From Hyphomonadaceae bacterium (GTDB lineage: Bacteria > Pseudomonadota > Alphaproteobacteria > Caulobacterales > Aquidulcibacteraceae): 55,414 nucleotides of DNA. Under the pieces are notes generated by a model. That model did not search any database and was not told the DNA's origin. It was given only the letters and a program-made list of their open reading frames with translations. The DNA lies in contig JAEUMQ010000022.1 in NCBI GenBank assembly GCA_016791425.1, positions 1 to 55,414 of the forward strand, written 5' to 3'. Positions 45,263-54,919 of the stretch are shown one piece after another. The stretch's first letter is position 1; each line of letters starts with the position of its first letter. Both the position numbers and the translations under genes were made by a program.

Positions 45263-45679
45263 GTGAAGGCGCCGTCAAAGCCGCAGATCGGCGAGATCAT
45301 CCGGTTTGCGATCAACGGCCTCGTCGCCACCGCCGTGCATTACACGGCCTTCTACACGCTCTATCGTGTGCTGGGGCTGCCCTCCGCGGCGGCGAGCAAC
45401 GCTATTGGCGCCGTGTTCGGCATCGCCTCGTCCTTCCTTGGCAGCCGCTATTTCGTGTTCCCGGACCGGCGCGGAACCGACATCGGCCGCGAGGCGGCCA
45501 AGTTCGTCGCGCTCTACGCCGCCATCGCCGCCCTGAACGCCGCGATCATGTTCGTTTGGACCGATCTTGGCGGCCTGAGCTACAATGCCGGCTTCGCCAT
45601 CGCGATCGTCCTGCAGACGATCCTCGCCTTCCTTGGCAACCGCCATCTGGTCTTCACCGGCGCTCAACGCGAGCAATAG
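45263..45679 (+). CDS. GtrA-family membrane protein
   Basis: This 138-residue protein has four membrane helices: RFAINGLVATAVHYTAFYTL, NAIGAVFGIASSFLGSRYFVF split across helix 2, then AKFVALYAAIAALNAAIMFV and IVLQTILAFLGNRHLVF. The GSRYFVF and GNRHLVF ends are GtrA signatures. The family is thought to flip polyprenol-linked sugars. GTG at 45263 follows AAGAGG. Its 3' end overlaps the convergent glycosyltransferase gene by 16 bases. Confidence 0.87.
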   Translation: MKAPSKPQIGEIIRFAINGLVATAVHYTAFYTLYRVLGLPSAAASNAIGAVFGIASSFLGSRYFVFPDRRGTDIGREAAKFVALYAAIAALNAAIMFVWTDLGGLSYNAGFAIAIVLQTILAFLGNRHLVFTGAQREQ

Positions 45680-46977
45680 ACGCCGTAGGGACCGTGCGTA
45701 CAGTCCGTCGTGAACGGATCGAGCGCAAAATAATTTGACAGGAACGCCATCCCCAGGAGCGCGCCGATCGCCAGGCGCAACGCCGCCCAATGCGACACCC
45801 GGAAGAACGGCTGGATCACGATCAGCGAAAAGGGGAGCGTCGCAAGCACGTAGCGAGACGAAAATTGGTGCACGATCCCCGCCGCGGTCGCGGTCAGCCC
45901 GAGCATCAGAAGCATGCAAAGCACGAAGGCATGATCGTCGCGCCGCGCCCACAGATGCGCGCCCGACGCAGCGATCACAGCCAGCGCTCCCCCCATAAGC
46001 GCTCCGGCTGCGACGCGCTGGAAGAGCGGCGCATAGTCCTCCGGCAGCCGCGCGACCAGTCCCGCCGCCACCTCGAACCCGACGCCGCCGACGATGAGCC
46101 CGATGACCGCCCCGATGATGCCCGCCGGCAGCGCGACCCGCCATTGCTTGAGGAAGAAGTCGGGCGCCAGGATCGCCAACATCACGCCGAGATAACAGAA
46201 GGCGAGAAAGCCGTTGAATGGCGCAAGCCGCCCGCCGCTCACTTCGCCCGCCATGCGTGGCGGCAAGATCCCACCCCAAATCGCGAACACCGGCGCCGTC
46301 GCGCCAAGCACGATGAGGAATGCCGCGAGCGCCGGCCAGCGCAAACGCGCACGGAAGAGCGCAATGCAAAGAAACCCGATCGCCGCCGGCAGATAGGGTT
46401 GGCGCCCGAGCACCGCGAGCCCGAAGCACAAGCCGGCGATAAGAAAGCCCGCCCACACGCGCGCTTTCTTCTGCCCCGTCATCGCCCATGCCGCGGCCGC
46501 GACCGCGAAACATACGAACGCCATTGCCGGGCCCTCGGTGAGCGCCATGCCGGACGTCACCCAGAGCATCGGAACCGCAAGCAGCATCGCCGCGCGCCGC
46601 CACGGCGCATCGAGCTTTTGCGCGGCGAGCACGTACCCCGTCGCGCCCCAGGTCGCGACGAGCAGCACGAAGCTCACCCAACGCACGCCCGGCGCTTCAA
46701 GGCCGGTGAACGGCGAGGCGAGCCAGTGGGTCACCGAATAGAGCGGCCCCGCCGGCACGTTGAGCGGCGCCAGCAGCAGCTCGCGGAAGCTTGCGCCTCC
46801 CGCCAGCATCGTGGCGCCGGCCATGTAATAGCCCTCGTCATAGATGAGGAAGGTCGGCGATCCCGTGATCAGGATGACGAATACAACGAGCGCCGCGATC
46901 GCCGTCAGCGCGTAGGGCGATGCAAGTTGGTCGCGCAGTCTTGCGCCGCCTTGGGCAGCGCTCGGGTCCTCAGCCAT
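45664..46977 (-). CDS. Polyprenol-phosphate-sugar dependent glycosyltransferase (GT39/83-like)
   Basis: This 437-residue protein has about ten to twelve membrane helices. The first periplasmic loop carries the DEGYYMAGA acidic motif (LIYDEGYY) of PMT/ArnT-type GT-C enzymes, which use polyprenol-linked sugar donors outside the membrane. TLPFSLIVIQPFF lies near the C terminus. It probably uses the product of the convergent GT2/GtrA pair, an inference from context. ATG at 46977 was preferred to a TTG two codons upstream. Confidence 0.78.
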   Translation of the reverse strand: MAEDPSAAQGGARLRDQLASPYALTAIAALVVFVILITGSPTFLIYDEGYYMAGATMLAGGASFRELLLAPLNVPAGPLYSVTHWLASPFTGLEAPGVRWVSFVLLVATWGATGYVLAAQKLDAPWRRAAMLLAVPMLWVTSGMALTEGPAMAFVCFAVAAAAWAMTGQKKARVWAGFLIAGLCFGLAVLGRQPYLPAAIGFLCIALFRARLRWPALAAFLIVLGATAPVFAIWGGILPPRMAGEVSGGRLAPFNGFLAFCYLGVMLAILAPDFFLKQWRVALPAGIIGAVIGLIVGGVGFEVAAGLVARLPEDYAPLFQRVAAGALMGGALAVIAASGAHLWARRDDHAFVLCMLLMLGLTATAAGIVHQFSSRYVLATLPFSLIVIQPFFRVSHWAALRLAIGALLGMAFLSNYFALDPFTTDCTHGPYGVYCSR

Positions 46978-47066
46978 GCGCAAAACCTATCGGCGCGCCT
47001 GCGGCCCAGCAACCGGCGAGCCCAGCCCCGTGTCCAGCGCTTGCAGCTCTTCGCGCGAAACGCGAA

Positions 47067-49292
47067 CTATGCGCTGGCCCGCCTCGCGCCGGAGCGCAGG
47101 TCGAAATGGCGGAGCGGCAATTCGCGCACGCGATGGCCGGTGAGCGCAAAGACGCCGTTGGCGACCGCCGCCGCGATCGCCGGCGTGCCCGGCTCGCCGC
47201 CGCCGCCGATCCGCGATGCGCTCTCCACGATCGACACCGTCTGCCGCGGCGCTTCGGCCATGCGGACCATGTCGTAATCGGGGAAGTTCTGTTCGCGCAC
47301 GCGCCCGTTCTCGACGCTGATCTCGCCATAAAGCGCCGCCGACAGCCCGAAGATGACGCCGCCCTCGATCTGGGAGATGAAATTCCCGGGATTGACCACC
47401 AGGCCCGCATCGGCCGCCGACCAGACATGGTGCACGCGCACCTGGCCGTTGTCGCCGACCGAGACTTCCGCGACCTGTCCCACCACCGTGCCGAAGGATT
47501 CCCGCAGCGCGATGCCGCGCGCACGGCCTTCCGGCGGCGCCGATCCCCAGTTCGAAATTTCCGCGACGCGATCGAGCACGGCGCGCTGCCGCTCGGAAAT
47601 ATGCGCGCGCCGGAACTCCGCCGGGTCCTTGCCGGCGGCGCGCGCGCACTCGTCCATGAAGCATTCCACCGTGAAGCCGTGCAGCGTGTTATCGACGCTG
47701 CGCCAATAGCCCCAGCGCACCGGATTGAGGCCGTTCACATAGCGGATGAGGTGGTTCGGCACCTCGTATTGCAGCGCCGAGACCTCAGCAGAATCGCGCC
47801 GCTCCGAGAACGAATTGCGGAACGCCACGAGCCGCCCCTGCGCGTCGAGCCCGCCCTCCAGCTTCGCCACCGAGGCCTGGCGGTACCAATCGTGCGTCAT
47901 GTCCTCTTCGCGCGTCCACGACACCTGCACCGGCGCCCCGTCCGTCTCTTTCGCGACATCGACCGCGTGCATCGCATAATCGGCGAAACCGCCGCGCCCG
48001 AAGCCGCCGCCCATCAGCATGTTGTGGAAGCGGACCTTGTCTTCCTTGACGCCCGCGCGCTTGGCCGCTTCGCGCATGGCGCCGAGCGGGTTCTGCACCG
48101 CGCACCAGATCTCGAGCGCCCCATCCTTGATCTGCGCCGCCATCGCCGGCGGCGCCATCGGCGCGTGCGCGAGGAAGGGGATTGTGTAGAGCGCCTCGAC
48201 CTTCGTCGCCGCCCCGCTGAGGGCGGTTTCGGCGTCGCCCGCTTCGTGGTCGGTCTTGAACTCGGCGCCTGCGACGCCGCGGTTCATCGCTTCCATGATC
48301 GCGCCGGAGGAGACCTGCCCGTTCGCGCCGTCGTTCCAGCGCGGCTCCAGCGCATCGAGCGCGACGCGCGCGCGCCAGGTGTTGTCGGCGACGACGAACA
48401 CGGCGTCCCCGGTCTTCACCACCTTCTTCACGCCGCGCATCGCCATCGCCGGCGCCGGATCGACATCGAGCAGTGTGCCGCCGATCACCGGCGCTTGCCG
48501 CGCGGCCGCATAGAGCATGCCCTCGAGCCTGAGATCGTGCGGATAGTGCGCCGTTCCATCGACCTTCGCCGGCAGATCGAGCCGCGGCGTCGTCTTGCCG
48601 ACGATGCGGTAGGCTGCCCGCTCCTTGAGCTTGAGATCGCCCGGCGGATCGTGCCGCGCGGCGGCCTCCGCCATCTGGCCATAGCGCGCGGAGCGATTGC
48701 TCGCGCGGTGATGCAGCACCGAGGCCTCGGTCTCGACCTCCTCGAGCGGCACGCCCCAGGCCTGCGCTGCGGCCTTGCGCAGCATCCAGCGCGCCGCCGC
48801 GCCCGCCGGCGCCAGGGTGACGGCGCCCGTGCCGCGCACCGCGCTCGAGCCGCCGGTGATCTGGAAGCCCATGTTCTGCGCCATCCGGCGCGAGCCGAAA
48901 TTGGCCAGCCCGTCGAGGGCTTGCGGGACGTGCACGTTCCCAAGCAGGAAGTTGCGGACGAGCGCGCCGTTTGCGAACGCGGCGTCGGCGGGGGCTTCCT
49001 CCACCCGCATGTGCTTCCAGTCCGCATCCATTTCTTCGGCGACCATCATCGCGACCGCGGTCTGGCTGCCCTGGCCGAAATCGACGTGCGGGACGAAGAC
49101 GGTGACCGCATCGTCCGCCCCCAGACGAATCCAGGTGCGCAGCACGCTCTCGCCGTCCTTGCCGACGAGCTCGCGCGCCCGCGGCAGCGTCGAATAGGGC
49201 ATCGCCGCGATGCCGACCGCGAGCCCGCCCGCGGCCGCAACGCCGCCGAGCGAATAGAGCACCAGCCGGCGCGAGACCTTGAACCCAGCCAT
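47067..49292 (-). CDS. Molybdenum hydroxylase large subunit (isoquinoline 1-oxidoreductase beta-like)
   Basis: This 741-residue protein is the Mo-cofactor subunit of an aldehyde oxidase/xanthine dehydrogenase-family enzyme. It opens with a twin-arginine signal (KVSRRLVLYSLGGVAAAG), indicating export with cofactor. HVDFGQGSQTAVAMMVAEE, GGGFGRGGFADYA and the catalytic Glu in GGGEPGTPAIAAAVANG match the IorB subgroup. It follows the 2Fe-2S subunit by two bases. The substrate is unknown; related enzymes hydroxylate N-heterocycles or aldehydes. Confidence 0.9.
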   Translation of the reverse strand: MAGFKVSRRLVLYSLGGVAAAGGLAVGIAAMPYSTLPRARELVGKDGESVLRTWIRLGADDAVTVFVPHVDFGQGSQTAVAMMVAEEMDADWKHMRVEEAPADAAFANGALVRNFLLGNVHVPQALDGLANFGSRRMAQNMGFQITGGSSAVRGTGAVTLAPAGAAARWMLRKAAAQAWGVPLEEVETEASVLHHRASNRSARYGQMAEAAARHDPPGDLKLKERAAYRIVGKTTPRLDLPAKVDGTAHYPHDLRLEGMLYAAARQAPVIGGTLLDVDPAPAMAMRGVKKVVKTGDAVFVVADNTWRARVALDALEPRWNDGANGQVSSGAIMEAMNRGVAGAEFKTDHEAGDAETALSGAATKVEALYTIPFLAHAPMAPPAMAAQIKDGALEIWCAVQNPLGAMREAAKRAGVKEDKVRFHNMLMGGGFGRGGFADYAMHAVDVAKETDGAPVQVSWTREEDMTHDWYRQASVAKLEGGLDAQGRLVAFRNSFSERRDSAEVSALQYEVPNHLIRYVNGLNPVRWGYWRSVDNTLHGFTVECFMDECARAAGKDPAEFRRAHISERQRAVLDRVAEISNWGSAPPEGRARGIALRESFGTVVGQVAEVSVGDNGQVRVHHVWSAADAGLVVNPGNFISQIEGGVIFGLSAALYGEISVENGRVREQNFPDYDMVRMAEAPRQTVSIVESASRIGGGGEPGTPAIAAAVANGVFALTGHRVRELPLRHFDLRSGARRASA

Positions 49293-49294
49293 GA

Positions 49295-49744
<450 letters not shown>

Positions 49745-49805
49745 GGTTCCCTCCTCGGTCGCGGGAGACTAGCGGCTCCGGCGCGAATTTCCACCATTGC
49801 CGGAT

Positions 49806-51485
49806 CTAGGCGGTCTTGGCCTCGGCCAGGCCCAGCTCGGCGATCATCGCGGCGCGGATCTCGAACTTCTGGATCTTGCCGGTCACCGTCATCGGGAAGC
49901 CGTCCACGAAGCGGATATGCCGCGGAATCTTGCAGTGGGCGATCTGATCCTTGCAGAAGACGGCGATCTCTTCGGGAGTGGCGCTCTCGCCGGCGCGCAG
50001 CTTGATCCACGCGCAGAGCTCCTCGCCGTATTTCGCGTCGGGCACGCCCACCACCGACACGTCTTCGATCTTGGGGTGCCGGAAGAGGAATTCCTCCACC
50101 TCGCGCGGATAGATGTTCTCCCCGCCGCGGATGACCATGTCCTTGATGCGCCCGACGATGTTGCAATAGCCCTCCGCATCGAGCGTCGCCAGATCGCCCG
50201 AATGCATGAAGCCGTCCGCGTCGATGCAGTCGGCGGTCTTCGCCTCGTCGTTCCAATAGCCGAGCATCACCGAATAGCCCTTTGTGCAGAGCTCGCCCGG
50301 CGTTCCGCGCGGGACGATCTCGCCGTTCGCATCGACGATCTTCACCTCCAGGTGCGGCTGCACGCGCCCCACGGTGGCGACGCGCCGCTCCACGGGATCA
50401 TCGACCGCGGTCTGGAAGCTCACCGGGCTCGTCTCGGTCATGCCGTAGGCGATGCCGATCTCGCGGATGTGCATCTTGTCGATCACCTGGCGCATCACCT
50501 CGATCGGGCAGGGGGCGCCGGCCATGATGCCGGTGCGCATCGATGAGAGGTCGAAGCGCGCGAACTGCGGGTGCTGCAGCTGTGCGATGAACATCGTCGG
50601 CACCCCGTGCAGCCCCGTGCAGCGCTCCCGTTCCAGCGTCGTCAGCGTGGCGAGCGGATCGAAGCCTTCGGAGGGATAGATCATCGTCGCGCCGTGCACG
50701 CAGCACGCCAGATTGCCCATCACCATCCCGAAGCAATGATAGAGCGGCACCGGGATGCAGAGCCGGTCGCCTTCGCCGAGCCCCATGGCGGCGCCGACGA
50801 AAGCGGCGTTGTTGAGGATGTTCCGGTGCGAGAGCGTGGCGCCTTTCGGCAGCCCGGTCGTGCCGCTGGTGAACTGGATGTTGATCGCGTCGTTGCGGTC
50901 GAGCTTGGCCTCGATCGAAGCCAGCGCGGCGCGCGCCGCCGCATCGGCCATGCCGGCGAGCGCATCGAACGCGACCCAGCCCGGCCGCGCCGCTCCGATC
51001 ACCACCGCGGCCTTCAGATGCGGCAGCCGCGCGGCCCTGATATTGCCCGGCGTCGCGGTCGCGATCTCGGGCGCGAGCGTCTCCACCATCCCCACATAAT
51101 CGCTGGTCTTGAATCGCTCCGCCGTCACCAGCGCGCGCACCTCGACCTTGTTGAGCGTGTATTCGAGCTCGGCGAGCCGGTAGGCCGGATTGATGTTCAC
51201 GAGCACGAGGCCGGCCTGCGCGGTGGCGAACTGGGTGAGCGTCCACTCAGCGCAATTGGGCGCCCAGATGCCGACCCGCTCCCCCGGCCGCAAGCCGAGC
51301 GCGAGAAAGCCCGCCGCGAGCGCTTCAGCCTTTTCCGCCAGCGCCTTCCAGCTGAGCCGCACCTCCTGGTGCGCCGAGACGAGCGCTTCGCCGTCCGGCC
51401 AAAGCCGTGCGGCGCGCTTCAGCGCTTCCCCGATCGTCAGCTCCAACAGCGGCGGCGTGTCCGCGCCGCGCACATGGCTGATCAT
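49806..51485 (-). CDS. AMP-binding acyl-CoA synthetase
   Basis: This 559-residue adenylate-forming enzyme activates a carboxylic acid to acyl-CoA. The P-loop is [18 protein letters not shown], followed by [33 protein letters not shown] split across A7-A8, and the catalytic Lys in [13 protein letters not shown]. The pattern with [16 protein letters not shown] matches the medium/long-chain fatty-acyl-CoA synthetase group. Fatty-acid substrate is inferred. It shares the strand with the Mo-hydroxylase genes, separated by about 60 bases. Confidence 0.9.
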   Translation of the reverse strand: MISHVRGADTPPLLELTIGEALKRAARLWPDGEALVSAHQEVRLSWKALAEKAEALAAGFLALGLRPGERVGIWAPNCAEWTLTQFATAQAGLVLVNINPAYRLAELEYTLNKVEVRALVTAERFKTSDYVGMVETLAPEIATATPGNIRAARLPHLKAAVVIGAARPGWVAFDALAGMADAAARAALASIEAKLDRNDAINIQFTSGTTGLPKGATLSHRNILNNAAFVGAAMGLGEGDRLCIPVPLYHCFGMVMGNLACCVHGATMIYPSEGFDPLATLTTLERERCTGLHGVPTMFIAQLQHPQFARFDLSSMRTGIMAGAPCPIEVMRQVIDKMHIREIGIAYGMTETSPVSFQTAVDDPVERRVATVGRVQPHLEVKIVDANGEIVPRGTPGELCTKGYSVMLGYWNDEAKTADCIDADGFMHSGDLATLDAEGYCNIVGRIKDMVIRGGENIYPREVEEFLFRHPKIEDVSVVGVPDAKYGEELCAWIKLRAGESATPEEIAVFCKDQIAHCKIPRHIRFVDGFPMTVTGKIQKFEIRAAMIAELGLAEAKTA

Positions 51486-51595
51486 GCGCTCCTCCCTTTT
51501 GGCCGACCATAGCGCTTCGCACGTCCCCGGCCCACCCTGACCACCTCGCGTCGCCGGGGCTTGCAGAGAGGCGCGGGCGCGGGGAGAACCGCCCG

Positions 51596-52228
51596 ATGGC
51601 GCATGTCCTCACGCGATTGTCGCTGGCGATCCGCAAGCGATTGCCCGGCCCCGTGCGCCGCGTGTTGCGCTTTGGGCGCCATCTCTTCACCGCGCCTGCG
51701 CCGTCGCCGCCCTTGCCGCAGGGCTTGGTGGAGCAGTGCCGCGTCTGCGCCTCGCGCGAGGACCTGCTTCTGCGCCTGCCGAAAGGCGGGCGCATCGCCG
51801 AGGTCGGCGTCGAGACCGGCGCCTTCTCGCGCCGCATCCTGCAGGTCGCCGAGCCGCGCGAGCTCCACCTGATCGATCTGGATTTCTCCCGCATCGATGC
51901 CGCCGTCCGCGCCGATCCGCGCGCGATCCTGCACAAGGCGCCGTCAAGCGTCGCGATTGCGTCGTTCCCGGACGATCATTTCGACTGGATCTATATCGAC
52001 GCCGACCATTCCTACCCCGGCGTGCGTCGCGACATTGAAGCCGCCGCCGCGAAAGTGGCGCCCGGCGGCTATCTCGTGTTCAACGATTTTGCGCACATCG
52101 ATCCGGGGCTCGGGCTCTACGGCGTCCACCGCGCGGTGGTGGAGTTCGCGCTGGCGCGCAGCTGGCCCTTCGCCTGGTTCGTCTATCACCCGACCGCGCT
52201 CTACGACGTGGCGCTGCGTCGTCCCTAA
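51596..52228 (+). CDS. Class I SAM-dependent methyltransferase
   Basis: This 210-residue protein has a SAM-binding Rossmann core: [19 protein letters not shown], then [12 protein letters not shown], and [22 protein letters not shown] with the metal-binding DADH pattern of the Methyltransf_24 group; [14 protein letters not shown]-like ([15 protein letters not shown]) follows. A basic N-terminal segment precedes it. The target is unknown. Its stop overlaps that of the convergent P450 gene. Confidence 0.82.
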   Translation: MAHVLTRLSLAIRKRLPGPVRRVLRFGRHLFTAPAPSPPLPQGLVEQCRVCASREDLLLRLPKGGRIAEVGVETGAFSRRILQVAEPRELHLIDLDFSRIDAAVRADPRAILHKAPSSVAIASFPDDHFDWIYIDADHSYPGVRRDIEAAAAKVAPGGYLVFNDFAHIDPGLGLYGVHRAVVEFALARSWPFAWFVYHPTALYDVALRRP

Positions 52229-53475
52229 TCGACGGCGACCTCGAACGTCGCGAGCCCGCGCACGCCCGGCGTCGCGCGCCATGGCGGCGCGCCTTCCTCC
52301 GCGCGACGCAGCTTCGGGTAGCGCTTGAGGAGCCCGAGCACCGCGGCCTGGCCTTCCAGCCGCGCCAGCGGCGCGCCGACGCACATGTGTGAGCCGGCGC
52401 CGAACGCGAGATGCGGGTTGGGCCGCCGCGTGATGTCGAACGTGTGCGGGTTCTCCCACGCCGCCGGATCGCGGTTGGCCGCCATGAGGTTCACCGTCAA
52501 CGCATCGCCCTTGTGGTAGGGGCACCCCGCGATCTCCCCGCCGGATGTCGGGAAGCGTGCTGTCTGCGTGATCGGCGGCTCGTACCGCAGCGCCTCGTCC
52601 ACCGCCGGCGCGATGAGCGCGGGGTCCGCTTCGATGCGGGCTCTCGCCTCGGGATGCGTAAGGAGCAGCATCACGCAATTGCCGATGAGGTCGGCGGTGG
52701 TGAGATGGCCCGCCACCAAGAGCGCGAAGAGGTTGTGCAGGATCTCGTTGTCGCTGATCGGCGCGCCCTCGCCCTGCGCCGCGATGAGGTCGCTGACGAG
52801 ATCATCGCCGGGCGCGGCGCGGCGCGCCGCGATGAGGTCGCGGAAATAGCCGAGAATGCCGCGCCGCCCGGCGATCGCGTTCGCGAACGCCTCCTCCGTG
52901 CGGGTCGGATCGAACGCGCTCTGGCCCGCTTCGGTCCAGGCCCTGAGCTGATCGAGATCGCCTTCCGCGCATCCGAGGATCGGTCCCAGCACATGGATCG
53001 GAATGCGGCAGGCGTACTCGCTGACGATATCGAAGCCCGCCCGTCCCTCCAGCCGCGCGAGCGCCGCATCCACGACGCGCTCGATCAGCGGTCGCGCCTG
53101 CGCCGCGCGCGCCAGGAACGCCTTGGCGACGATGCCGCGCACGCGCGCATGTTCGCCGTCCTCCAGCACCAGCATCGTCTCGTGCTTGCCGAACTCGGCC
53201 TCGACGGCTGCATTCACGCGCCGGATGCCGTTGATGATGAAATTCTCCGGCGGCGCATGCTCGAAGTTCCGCGAGAGCTTGGGATCGCTGAGCATGTCGC
53301 GCCCGGTTTCGTACGCGGTGATGAGCACGGCCGGGATCGTTGGATCCCGCTCCGCGATCGCCTGCGCGCGTTGCGCGTCGAGCAGGGCGTGCGGGTCGCG
53401 TCGCAGCTCCGGATTGAGCTCCGAGAGCGTGAACATCAGCATTCGCGGCGGAGCGAATTGCGGGTTCGCAGCCAT
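52225..53475 (-). CDS. Cytochrome P450
   Basis: This 416-residue soluble P450 has the K-helix ExxR in DEALRYEPPI and the haem motif FGAGSHMCVGAPLARLE with the thiolate Cys. The I-helix reads LLVAGHLTTADLIGN, so the usual acidic residue before Thr is Leu, a variant seen in some bacterial P450 groups. No ferredoxin or reductase is adjacent. The start is the ATG at 53475; the in-frame extension upstream has no homology. The substrate is unknown. Confidence 0.93.
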   Translation of the reverse strand: MAANPQFAPPRMLMFTLSELNPELRRDPHALLDAQRAQAIAERDPTIPAVLITAYETGRDMLSDPKLSRNFEHAPPENFIINGIRRVNAAVEAEFGKHETMLVLEDGEHARVRGIVAKAFLARAAQARPLIERVVDAALARLEGRAGFDIVSEYACRIPIHVLGPILGCAEGDLDQLRAWTEAGQSAFDPTRTEEAFANAIAGRRGILGYFRDLIAARRAAPGDDLVSDLIAAQGEGAPISDNEILHNLFALLVAGHLTTADLIGNCVMLLLTHPEARARIEADPALIAPAVDEALRYEPPITQTARFPTSGGEIAGCPYHKGDALTVNLMAANRDPAAWENPHTFDITRRPNPHLAFGAGSHMCVGAPLARLEGQAAVLGLLKRYPKLRRAEEGAPPWRATPGVRGLATFEVAVD

Positions 53476-53691
53476 CCCGTGCCTCCTCAGCGCGCGCCGT
53501 CCCCCTCCCTTCGGCGGCGCGAGAGAACCGATTTTATGTCTGCCCTTCAGATGGGCCTGCCCATGGTCCATGAGCAACGTCTTCGGCGGCTTTGTGGCGC
53601 CGCAGCATGCCGTCCGCGCCGTTTTGACGCGCCCCAACACCGCCTCTCGAAAAGCGTTGCGCGGTTTTCAGGCGCGACGGGGCTGGCCGGT

Positions 53692-54867
53692 CTAGGCGCC
53701 GGCAAGCCGGCCGAACCCCGCTTCGAGGTCGCCGATGAGGTCGTCGGGATGTTCCAGGCCCACCGAGAGCCGGATGAGCGGCCCCTCCGCCCGCCAGGGA
53801 ACCGCCGTTCGTTGCAGGCTGAGATCGGACGGCGTGATGAGGCTTTCAAAGCCGCCCCATGAGAATCCCATCGCCATCACGCAATAGCCTTCCAGCATCC
53901 GCGTGACCGCCTTTTCATCCACAGCCCGGAGCACGAAGGCGAAAAGCCCGCTCGCGCCGCTGAAATCGCGCTTCCAATTGGCGTGCCCGGGACAGTCCGC
54001 GAAGGCCGGGTGCAGCACCCGCGCGACTTCCGGACGCGCCTTCAGCCATTCGGCGATCCTGAGCGCCGAGGCGCTCTGCTGCGCCAGCCGCGCGGCCATC
54101 GTGCGCATGCCCCTGAGCGCGAGATAGGCGTCGTCCGGCCCCGTGCCGACGCCCATCTCCTTCGCCGCCCAGCGGATCTTTTCCGCCGTCTCGTGCGTGC
54201 GCGAGAGCGTGGCGCCCATGAGCAGGTCCGAATGCCCCGCCTGGTATTTCGTCAGCGCCTGGATCGACACATCGACGCCGTGCTCGAACGGCTTGAAATA
54301 GACCCCCGCCGACCACGTATTGTCGATGATCGTGGGAACCTCGCGCGCCTGCGCCGCCGCGACGATGGCCGGAACGTCCTGCACCTCGAACGTCAGCGAG
54401 CCGGGCGATTCCATGAACACCGCGCAGGTCTTCTCGGTGATGAGATCGCCGATCCCCGCGCCGATCATCGGATCGTAATAGCGCGTCTTGATCCCGAGCC
54501 GCTTCAGCATGCGGCCAGCGAACCGCCGCGTCGGTCCGTACACGGAATCGACCATCAGCACCTCCGCCTTGTCGCGCGCGAAGGCGAGGATCGGCAGCAC
54601 GCACGCCATCAGCCCCGAGGAGGAGAGCGTGACGCCCGCGCCGCCCTCCACCGCGATCAGCGCCTCCTTCAGCGCCTCGTGGATCGCCATGCCGTCGAGC
54701 GCGTAGGTGCGCTTCGCGTCGCCATAGAGCCCCTCGACTTCCGGGATGATCAGCGTCGAGGCCCGATGCACCGCCGGGTTCACCGCGCCCTCGGAGCGAT
54801 CATGGTCGCGGCCCGCGAGCGCGAGCTTGGTCTCGGGTCGGAAGCCGGAGAGGTCTTTCTTGGTCAC
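53692..54867 (-). CDS. metC: Cystathionine beta-lyase
   Basis: This 391-residue PLP enzyme of the Cys/Met metabolism family cleaves cystathionine to homocysteine, pyruvate and ammonia. LSSSGLMACVLPIL, VLMVDSVYGPTRRF, IDNTWSAGVYFKPFEHGVDV and the PLP lysine in QALTKYQAGHSDLLMG are present, with IRLSVGLEHPDDLIGDLE at the C terminus. The sequence fits the alphaproteobacterial MetC clade; cystathionine gamma-synthase is a less likely alternative. No SAM riboswitch was recognised. Confidence 0.9.
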   Translation of the reverse strand: MTKKDLSGFRPETKLALAGRDHDRSEGAVNPAVHRASTLIIPEVEGLYGDAKRTYALDGMAIHEALKEALIAVEGGAGVTLSSSGLMACVLPILAFARDKAEVLMVDSVYGPTRRFAGRMLKRLGIKTRYYDPMIGAGIGDLITEKTCAVFMESPGSLTFEVQDVPAIVAAAQAREVPTIIDNTWSAGVYFKPFEHGVDVSIQALTKYQAGHSDLLMGATLSRTHETAEKIRWAAKEMGVGTGPDDAYLALRGMRTMAARLAQQSASALRIAEWLKARPEVARVLHPAFADCPGHANWKRDFSGASGLFAFVLRAVDEKAVTRMLEGYCVMAMGFSWGGFESLITPSDLSLQRTAVPWRAEGPLIRLSVGLEHPDDLIGDLEAGFGRLAGA

Positions 54868-54919
54868 GCCTGCTTCGTACAGGCCTTCCCGCGTTTCCGC
54901 GAGGCGCCTGGCGAACGCG

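Noticed and set aside
49806-53475. Natural-product biosynthetic cluster (acyl-CoA synthetase, methyltransferase, P450)
   Set aside because: Genes lie on opposing strands with separate contexts, and there is no synthase or carrier-protein core.
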